A stretch of 64,000 nucleotides of DNA, from NCBI GenBank assembly GCA_039583875.1, contig CM077150.1, forward strand, positions 45,673,261 to 45,737,260. Direction: 5' to 3'. Position numbers and translations under genes: made by a program. Under the pieces are notes generated by a model. The model saw only the letters and a program-made list of their open reading frames with translations. It was not told the origin of the DNA and did no database searches. Shown one piece after another: positions 56,243 through 64,000 of this stretch. The DNA is from Platanthera guangdongensis. Its lineage: Eukaryota > Streptophyta > Magnoliopsida > Asparagales > Orchidaceae. Positions within the stretch are counted from its first letter, which is position 1. The number at the start of each line of letters is the position of its first letter.

Positions 56243-58950
56243 ATGGCTCCCAAAAATGACGATAACATCTTCAAGGGATACGAGCTGGTTCACAATGGAT
56301 TGCAATCAGTGGATGATGAGATCAAGGAGGTGGTAAACCTGATCAATGAAGCTGGCTTGGAGTATTTGCTTTCTGAACCAACAAATATCGGGAAAAGAGA
56401 AGTGTTAGAATTTTTCTCCAATGCATCACTGGAATCAAATTCAACAAAGATTAAGTCCAAGGTGAATGGAACAAATGTGAAAATCACAACAAAACGACTG
56501 GACAATGTATTCCACTTACCTAGAATTGACCAAGAAGAAGACTTAGACTCTTCCAAAACCACAGATGCATTAGAATGGCGTGGGTTAGCTCAAATGACCA
56601 AGTTGGGAAGTACCCTATTCCGCAATGGTATGAACAATCAAGGGAAATTCCTGTCAGAAATAATAGGGAAGGTGCTGCTGTGCAAAACAGGAGCACATGT
56701 TAGGATATCAGCCAACATGTTTCAGTTAATGGCTCGAGTAATATTCAAAGTCAAGACTGACTGGAGCAAATTATTCTTTGACAAAATTATAGAATGCCTT
56801 AAGAAGCCCAATCTAGTGAGAATAATAAGCCTCTACTTGGTACAGGCCATTACTAATTGTCTGAACCTGAAGACTGGAACAAAAATCAATCATATGTGTA
56901 GAATGGATATGAGGATTTTATCCAGATGAGATAGAGTTCTATCTAAAGATACACCTGGAGTGGTAAATAAGCAAGAGAAAAAAGATGAAGGTTGTAGTAG
57001 TGGAAGAAACTTCTTCCAAAAAATCTGATGGACAAGAGAGTTCAAGCTCAGATGAGCAAAATGTTCCAGCCCCAAAAATTTCTCCTAGGCCCTCATCTGG
57101 AACTAGGGAACAGATGCAGGGGAGAGATAATACCATAGAAGGAACACATTAAAGAAGAAAATCTCAATGTGCTTCCAACTTTAGAAAGTGAAATTGCTGG
57201 CAAAATTGTGATGGATGTGGTCCATGACCTCAACAAAGAGGAAAGACTGAATGATGCTACTGCACAAGATCTACAGATGATAGATGAAGATACTGAAAAT
57301 GTAGTCAATAAGGAGACTGAAGAAGAAACTCTATTGGATAAAAAAGATGACATCCAGGGGGAGATAAATGTAACTTTTGAGAACCTAGCTCTTGATGTTG
57401 AAGTTCACTTGGAGGACATCATTATTGATAAAGAATATGCAAGAGTTAAGAGGGAGTTGGACCCAGATACTAACAATGCCAAAGAGACACCAACAGTTGA
57501 AGAAGTAAGTTCTTCTGAATCTGAGGAAGGAGAAATGTCTCTGCTGCAGAAAAGGAAATTATCTGAAATGAAAAAGAAGAGTATGAGCTATAAAAGGTTT
57601 ATTCAGTATGAACCTACTCCAACTTTTCCAGAGGACTCAAGCCCATTAGTTGTGCAACTATAAATTATGCTTGACCAACAAACAAAACAACTTGAAAAAG
57701 TATGTGGATGAAAGGAATAAGGAACTGCAGTTTCAACTGGCTCAGGATATAAAGTCTATAAGATTTGAAGTAAATCTTCTTAAGACAGACATGACAAATT
57801 TCTTCCAGAAGGGAGCAAATGCTATAGTTTATATATCTAAACAACAGTAAGAAGCAAAGAAGACTGAAGATGAAATGATTGTCAAACAAGACTATGTCCT
57901 TGAAAATCAAAGAATCTTGGATGAAAACATGACTACCATGCATACATAAACATTGGTCAAACTAACTGAAGAAACTACTAGTTTAGAAAACAAAATAGCT
58001 GCTGCTATAAAAGACATTGAAACTCAGCTGACAACCTATTCAGCCTTATTGCTTAAAGATATCAGAGATTCAGACAAAGCTTTGGATAACAAATTGTTGA
58101 AAGTGAAAAATACTGTAACCTCGGGAATCAATTATCTAGATGGACAAATGAGGTTTCATAAGAATGATTTGAGAGATCATATGGAAAGAGAAGTCATAAG
58201 GGGGGAGAAGGTAATGATAAGAGCCAGTTCTGAGCATGCTACCTGGATATCTAACAATGTCAGAGACACTTTAGGCTATCCTCCCCTATGGTATGATGGT
58301 GACCAAACTGCTGAGTCTGGTTGTCAACCAACTCAATTTTAATCTACTCATGTTGCTGAGCAAACTATGTACAATCCTTATGCATAACTTCAGTTTAAGG
58401 AAATTCACGCTGCTGTTCAACACATGTACAGTACTCCACCACCAGTTCAAAATATTATATTTGAATAGGTGGAGATGTCTGCATCTGTTATGCTTAAAGA
58501 AAAAGAAGCTCAACTATCAAAGAAAAGATTTAGTGAACAAGTTGAAAATAGACAAGACTTTGAACAGTGGAGCCCAACCTCCAGATCAATAATTCTCACC
58601 GCATGGAAAGCAGTTAATGCTAATGCTACAGATATGGGAAAATGGTACCAAGAGCAAGAATGGGCTAAACACTTAAAGCAGCAAGAGGTTACCAGAAATT
58701 CAGACATGATCTTAAGACATGGAAAATTCCTGCTAATTCAGTTGAACCCAACAAATATTTCCCCAAGACCTATCACAATTTTGAAAGACAGAGGATAATG
58801 GCAGAACAAATCTCAAAATCCAAAATTGACATAGGGAAGATAGCAGATGACAAGGTGTCTGAAGTAAAAGAAAAGATACAATCTAGAAAGGGCATAATCA
58901 TCAAAGAACCAGAGGATCCTTATAATATATTTTCTAGGCATTTTTGTTAG
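56243..58950 (+). pseudogene. ORF3 pseudogene of Element 6
   Basis: Opens MAPKNDDNIFKGYELVHNG and is open for 228 codons (to 56929), covering the whole conserved N-terminal domain: NVKITTKRLDNVFHLPRI, KFLSEIIGKVLLCK, KKPNLVRIISLYLVQAI and GTKINHMCRMDMRILSR. After a TGA it continues in shifting frames: acidic middle (57169-57663), coiled-coil-like segment (57650-58100) and the FEQWSPTSRSIILTAWKAV block near 58560, ending near 58950. It is the same family as ORF3 of Element 2. The function is unknown. Confidence 0.82.
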
Positions 58951-59173
58951 AATATATTTTTAGGCACTTTTGTACCTTTTAAATCAATATAACAAATCAA
59001 GCAAATGTAATCCTGAACAGATTCGTAATGAAAATTTTGGTTACAATATATTCTATATATGTGTTATCAATTGTGTCATTTCATATATTATTCAGCACTG
59101 TTGAATTTATAACTCTGTCATCATATTTTGGTATCATGTTGTATATCATTGAATTGGGGTTATGACTTCTCCA

Positions 59174-59186
59174 AATAGGGGGAGAT
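59174..59186 (+). other. Polypurine tract of Element 6
   Basis: AATAGGGGGAGAT immediately before the TGCTGGG LTR start. Confidence 0.85.
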
Positions 59187-60988
59187 TGCTGGGTACATTG
59201 GTTACAATGTACTTGATTTGAAGAAACCCTTTAAACACAATAATATGCACATATTTGTATTTTATGTATATTTCAGTTTATGTTTGCAAGATTACATATT
59301 GGTTTTGAAGAAAAATTATCAAAGTTCAAAAGTGTCGACACACGTCAACTGTGTCGACACCTTTGCTGTAACTGTGTTGATACAAGTCAACACAGTCTAC
59401 ATTCAGCAACTTGCAGTACAAAAAATTTACTAAGTACAAAAGTGTCGACACACTTCAACTGTGTCAACACCTTTAAAGAAGCAGTGTCAAGACAAGTTAG
59501 TTAACTCGACACATAGAATTTTCAAGACAGCTTTGTCGAGACAAGTCGGTTGTCTCGACACCTTGAAGTCAAAGTCAGCATACTTGACACTACAAAGGTT
59601 AAAATAGTTGTGTCGAGACAAACCAACTGTCTCGAGACAAAGAAGACAAGAAATCTTACTATGTAAAATTATGTCAAGACAAATCAACTGTCTCGACACA
59701 ATGAAGAATTAAAGATAGACTGCCCGATATCAGGCAGATAGTTGTGTCGAGACAACCCAACTATCTAGACACAAGGAAGAATAAAAGATGTCAACACAGA
59801 CAATGCTTATGTCGAGACAAGTCAACTGTCTCGACACTTTCAAGTTTCAGTTGAAAATTCTTCCAAGTAGAATTGTGTTGAGGCTGCTAAGATGTCTCGA
59901 CACAAGTGTCGACACACTTTAGATATCTCGACACAAATATTTCAGAAAATATGCAGAGTCAAAACAGAAGTGTCAATACAAGTCTGTACTGTCACATCAG
60001 CTACATGAATAAGATATTTCAACAAAAACAGTCTGAGGAAGGATTTGGTGTATGATGTCAGATTCTAATGTCATCATTCAGTTACTACCCATCCATGAAG
60101 GATACAAATAAAGGGGTTGTCTACACTAATAAGAGAGAGAGAGAGAGAGAACAGATCAAGCTAACAAAAGTTTTTTCATTCTTATTACAATCCCGAGGAG
60201 GAGGAAGAAGATGAAGGTCTTCAAGAAAATCTCCAAATCCTTTATATAAATCGATCTGAAGATCAAGGTAGATCTGATCTATAATTTCTTCAAGGTTATC
60301 AAGTCGATCAACATCAAGAAGATAACTGATCCAGAAAAGCAACTTTTCAGCCAACCAATTTATCAAGAAGACATTCATTGCTGCTTAATTTAAGAATCTG
60401 TGCTAATAGATACATCAGATTACAAATTTTCTATTTTCAGTGAAGTAATTTTTCATTTTTACCTCTAAATTTTGTAAGATCTCCTTGAGATCTTAGTGGG
60501 TAGGAGATCTTATCTCTGAGTTATAGGCATATTTTATAAAGGCTGAAGTAGGGTTCTTGAGGGACTTGAGGTAGGTGAGTGAATCACTAAGTTGTAGGCC
60601 TATTTTATAAAGGCTGAGGTAGGGTTCTTGGGGGACCTGAGGTAGGAGATTGGGAGAATCTCTGAGATAGAACCTGTTGGTTTGAGTGTAGGTTTCTTAA
60701 CAGAAACTGAGCCTATAAGATATCTGAATCTAAGTTGAAGAGGAGGAGCTATAACCTTATCTAGTACATTGCTAGTGAGGAAGAAGGGGTAAAGTGGATG
60801 TACCCTAGATAGGGGAACCACTAAAAATTCTTTGTGTGCAGTGTGTTGTGGATTGTTGTTGCTTGTGCGGTGTTCAGAATTCTCTAACTGCTGAGTTTGT
60901 TAAGTGATAAAAGATTTTCTAAAGTATTTTAAAAAGTCACCTATTCACCCCCCTCTAGGTGATTATCTACCCATAAGATTATCTTTCA
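59187..60988 (+). mobile_element. 3' LTR of Element 6
   Basis: 1,802 bp from TGCTGGGTACATTGG to ATCTTTCA. Motif array at 59333-59935. The TATA box has decayed to ATACAAATA near 60102. The box TATTCACCCCCCTCTAGG is at about 60944-60961. Confidence 0.9.
59333..59935 (+). repeat. GTGTCGACAC / TGTCGAGACA motif array (Element 6, 3' LTR)
   Basis: Second copy of the 48490-49110 array. Several motifs are better preserved here, for example the pair GTGTCGACACACGTCAACTG followed by TGTCGACAC. Confidence 0.88.
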
Positions 60989-61502
60989 ATATTATATAGT
61001 ACGAGATGGATAATATGTATCTGTATATGGATCCTCATAGGAAGCAACATGTGACTGTTATGTAGTATGCGATGCATAACAATCATCACATGGATGCCCA
61101 TTAGATTTTATTTTTCGTTACATACGATATTATATAGTATGAGATGTATAATATTTTATTTGTACGTCGCTCATAACATGCATAAGGCCTTTTTAGAATG
61201 TATAAGACTACATGCATAGCATAACATAACATTAGCACATGTACCATGTTAAGGTCTATATGATGACACTCGTACACACATGATTTAAAATGAAGATTTA
61301 AGCATTCATGCATTGAGACCTTATGAACAGGAGTCAATGGGATGATGGTTCATCATCCTAAGTTAAAGCATAACATCACTTTTGAAAATCCTAGAGCAAG
61401 GTAGCAGCAAGAGCAAGTATCTATACATGTATGGTCTGAACTAAGTTGAGTAGTTATAGCATTAAGTTAGGTTTTGATAAGTTGTTCATTATATTATTTG
61501 GA
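60989..61502. other. Unassigned stretch before the gypsy gag
   Basis: No gene seen. TATAGTA(C/T)GAGATG(G/T)ATAATAT-like words occur at about 60996, 61058 and 61132. It may be the end of a gypsy LTR or leader. Confidence 0.35.
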
Positions 61503-62440
61503 ATGCTGCCCAAGGTTATTGTGACTAGGTCGACTCCCTAGTTTGAGGGTGAGTCATTGGGAATGCAGAATGAGGCTATGATTGAATGGTTGCAGCAGAG
61601 CAATGAGGCCCTATCAAGCCAGATGGTTGCAATGTTATCGCAAATTCAGGCATTGCAGACTGTCGACTCAAAGCAACAACATGTGGTGCAGAACCATATA
61701 GTGGGACAGTCAGTACCTATTACGCCTACTCCTCTGGTGCCTCCAGTTCTGTTGCCTCCGGAGTTGAATTTCATTTCGCACTTCCAGCGATTATGACCTC
61801 CTACCTATGATGGGAGAGCCGATTTCATGGCTATATATTATAAGATCATTGTTATCAAAGAGATGTTTTTGTATTCAGGGATATCTGCAAACCAGAAGGT
61901 AATGGTCGCCGCTTACTAGCTGAAGGGCATTGCTAATTGCTGGTAGATCTGAGAGAAAGAGAGCCTATCAGAGGGGTGTTCGTGTTTGCTCAAGAAGTTT
62001 CTACCATCGGTCAAGCAAGACTGACTGATGAACAACTTTTTACACCTAAAGTAAAGACAACTCACATTTAGTGAGTATTAGGTGGAGTTTAATAAGTAGA
62101 GCATGTTTTCTCCAACTTGAGTAGCCTCTAAGGCAAGAAGGGTGAAGTGATTCATAGGAGGACTTCGTAGCGATATCCAACAGTTGTCTAATGCATACAG
62201 ATCAGATACTTATGCTTAAGTAGTAGAAGTTGCTCTGAAAGTCGATGCCATCGACAATGGAAAGAATCGTGGGATACTGGAAAGGAAGGACAAGAGAAAG
62301 TCTGATGACAGTAGAAGCTCTCGGGCATATGGCCCTGCTTTGAAGAAAGGCATCAAAAAACCGTGTAGTTTCAGTGGCCGTCCAGGCCATCCCTTTGAGA
62401 AGTGTTTGAAGAGGTTGTGAGTGCAGAAGTAGCAACAAGT
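61503..62440 (+). pseudogene. Gypsy (Ty3-type) gag pseudogene
   Basis: One continuous frame from MLPKVIVTRSTP (61503) reads as a chromovirus-like gag: PPTYDGRADFMA and IVIKEMFLYSGISANQKVMVAAY with LKGIANCW, the retrotrans_gag pattern. A knuckle CSFSGRPGHPFEKC lies at 62364-62405 with the second Cys changed to Ser. About 15 in-frame stops (for example 61551-region TAG, 61794 TGA, 61918 TAG), most explicable as G-to-A or C-to-T changes in TGG, CAG or CGA codons. No frameshift is seen over 930 bp. No pol follows. Confidence 0.82.
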
Positions 62441-62874
62441 GCTTGCAATTCAGAGCACACCCAAAGGAGACCTTGTTTGTGCCTCATGAACCTTTCGGCA
62501 GCCGTTTCAGGAGCTCCGGTGGATGAAATCTTCAGTGGAGCATAGATCCAGAAAGCTCTCACCGAGATATACTTGTTTTTGGTAGGTATTTTTGTTTTCA
62601 TCGACTTTTGGCATTGGGGTGTGTGGCTCTAAACATTCATTTTGTCCAAATCTCTCTAGATTTCATTGCCATGCTTTATTTTTCGGTCGATCTGTTCCAT
62701 GGAGTGTTCAGAAGGTTGAGATAAGCAGGTTTAAGGCAAGAGGTGGTTCCTCCCCTCTTGCTTGCTTTTTCTTCCCTGTTATCTCTTTTTATTTTGTGCT
62801 GGACAATGTCGCCACAGACTCGGTACCGTTTTTACTGGTGTTAATGATTCACATGTTTGAGCTGATCAGTCTCT

Positions 62875-62876
<2 letters not shown>
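62441..62876. other. No recognisable feature
   Basis: About 430 bp of unremarkable composition. The long ORF 62592-63146 runs through the CA microsatellite and the 33-bp minisatellite and is not supported. Confidence 0.5.
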
Positions 62877-62919
<43 letters not shown>

Positions 62920-62922
62920 ACG
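62877..62922. repeat. (CA)n microsatellite
   Basis: About 20 CA units with one interruption (CATACA). Confidence 0.95.
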
Positions 62923-62959
62923 AGTGTCCGACATGGGGCTCCGCCACTACTACCAATCA

Positions 62960-63115
62960 CGACAGTACCCGACATGACCCTACGATCCCACACGACTGTA
63001 CACAACCCGCCACTACAATCTTGCGCAACTGTACCCGGCCCGCCCCTACGGCCCCACACGACTGTACCCGTCCCGCCAATACGATCTCGCGCAACTATAC
63101 CCGGCCTGCCCCTGG
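62960..63115. repeat. 33-bp minisatellite, about 4.7 copies
   Basis: Units begin at 62960, 62993, 63026, 63059 and 63092, each CGACTGTACCCG(G/A)CCCGCC-like. Odd and even units differ (ending CCCCACA or ATCTTGCG), so the true period may be 66 bp. Confidence 0.85.
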
Positions 63116-63129
63116 CAGGCTTCGCCTGC

Positions 63130-63350
63130 CCACGGCGATAATTTAAGAAAAAGATATAAATATAATTTTATAAATAATAAAATTTAATATTATAATTATA
63201 AATGTACATGTATAATGAATAATATATATATATATTATTATTATATATAGTATATTTATATACAATATTGAATTATATTATACTAATATTTATATAATTG
63301 TTTTATAAAAATACAAAAATATAACAATATAAGTATTAATTATTTGAACT
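63130..63350. repeat. AT-rich low-complexity stretch
   Basis: Almost only A and T with TATATA runs; no coding or RNA signal. Confidence 0.8.
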
Positions 63351-63363
63351 ATTATCACAGTTG

Positions 63364-63430
63364 CATCATTGGCTCATTGGATTGAGTTGTTCCTCCTGTC
63401 CTTGAGGTCTTGTGATCAAAACTGGATAGT
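63364..63430 (+). repeat. Possible SINE head (tRNA-like)
   Basis: TGGCTCATTGGATTGAG resembles a Pol III box A, and GAGGTCTTGTGATCAAAAC, about 27 bp further, resembles a worn box B as in tRNA-derived plant SINEs. The 3' end and target duplication are not clear. Confidence 0.3.
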
Positions 63431-63689
63431 TGCATTTAAATTAAAATATAATAATTTTCACAGCCAACCGCTCGATTTTTTAGGAGTTATTGGGGCAAAA
63501 TCGTAATTTTACATAGATTTAGGACACCTTACTTGTAGGTTTAGGAGACCTACTAAAATGTGGAGAGATAGAATGGTTTTATTGTGCTCGATCAGATGGT
63601 TGTTAAATTATGAACTCATGATCTGACGGCTTGTGGAATTTTAAACTCATGATATTCGCATACCAAAGTATTTCTTTATATATGGTACA

Positions 63690-63708
63690 ATATATATATA
63701 TATATGGT

Positions 63709-63793
<85 letters not shown>
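63690..63793. repeat. (TA)n microsatellite
   Basis: Two runs, 63690-63705 and 63711-63793, separated by TGGTACAA; the second has about 40 TA units. The remaining 207 bp to the window end show no recognisable feature. Confidence 0.95.
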
Positions 63794-63796
<3 letters not shown>

Positions 63797-64000
63797 TCTC
63801 TCCCTCGGACCTAGCATTGCTGCCTATCCCATCATCTTGATATGATGCACACTCGTGAAGTGAAGCCCAAGAGGCGACGGAGCTACAGCAACTAGAGCGG
63901 GAAATTCTGATGACCCTTCTACTTCGACCTCGGGGTCATGGTCTGCCTATTCTGTCAAAACATTGCGTAAAGCAACGAAAGGAAGTGACGTTAGAACCCC

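Larger units (their letters stand above)
48472..60988 (+). mobile_element. Element 6: old Sirevirus-type copia retrotransposon with ORF3
   Basis: Plus-strand element of about 12.5 kb with 5' LTR (first 120 bp lost), primer site, gag, pol, motif spacer, ORF3, polypurine tract and complete 3' LTR. ORF3, gag and LTR motif resemble Element 2 more than Element 3. The LTRs differ by roughly 8% over 260 bp by eye, and stops are numerous. The truncated left end means that no target duplication can be seen; the right flank starts ATATT. Confidence 0.9.

Noticed and set aside
62592..63146. 184-aa ORF with a Thr-His run
   Set aside because: It reads through the CA microsatellite and the 33-bp minisatellite; no family resemblance.
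63364..63430. Functional tRNA gene
   Set aside because: Box A-like and worn box B-like words only; no cloverleaf with acceptor and anticodon stems could be folded.

Overview
This window is nuclear DNA of a flowering plant, almost certainly repeat-rich intergenic heterochromatin; I cannot name the species. I see no host gene, rRNA or tRNA gene. Nearly everything is retrotransposon. Most elements are Ty1/copia of the Sirevirus type: tRNA-iMet primer sites (TGGTATCA...), gag with CCHC knuckles, copia order PR-INT-RT-RH, and in three cases an extra ('env-like') ORF3 between RNase H and the 3' LTR. There are also gypsy LTR/gag remnants, a nested LINE and simple repeats.

Layout. 1-2380: gypsy-type LTR whose end (GGGATGTTACA) abuts a truncated copia RNase H (2384-2842) and its 3' LTR (2837-~4348; Element 1). 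4441-4830 and 16969-17035: a 79-bp tandem repeat split by Element 2 (4836-16963, minus strand; LTRs 4836-6576 and 15185-16963; TSD CCTGG/CCCGG). 17119-31467: Element 3 (plus strand; TSD CCCGT on both sides), the youngest, with intact gag (671 aa), RT-RH and ORF3 (1,016 aa) but a broken integrase. Its 3' LTR is split by a deleted LINE (28742-30828, 16-bp TSD). 31637-32345: probable gypsy 3' LTR. 32426-47042: Element 4 (minus strand), 3'-truncated and split by Element 5 (~36515-44840, minus strand), a gag-only non-autonomous element. 48472-60988: Element 6 (plus strand), an old relative of Element 2. 61503-62440: gypsy gag pseudogene. 62876-64000: microsatellites, a 33-bp minisatellite and a SINE-like remnant.

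Most interesting pattern. Every LTR family here carries its own dense array of a short CpG-containing, often palindromic motif, in most cases directly upstream of a TATA box (U3): GTGTCGACAC (Elements 2 and 6, the latter also TGTCGAGACA), CGTCGA/TCGACGATC (Element 3), GCGGAC (Element 1), GCGTTGAGTGAA/TTCACTCAACGC (Element 4), TACCGC/GCGGTA (Element 5) and GCCGCTCGCCAG-like (gypsy LTR). In all three elements that keep ORF3, the same family motif recurs in the RNase H-ORF3 spacer, with a TATA box about 100-125 bp before the ORF3 start codon. This looks like an internal promoter module that shares only the motif and a TATA box with the LTR. Elements 2 and 6 have related ORF3s and nearly the same motif; Element 3 has a divergent ORF3 and a different motif. 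One hypothesis is that ORF3, or a host factor it recruits, works through family-specific motif arrays.

A second pattern is a conserved splice-acceptor-like T-rich...AG in codon phase 0, 12-16 nt after the gag stop in all four gag-pol elements, although the gag and pol reading frames are not in a fixed relation.
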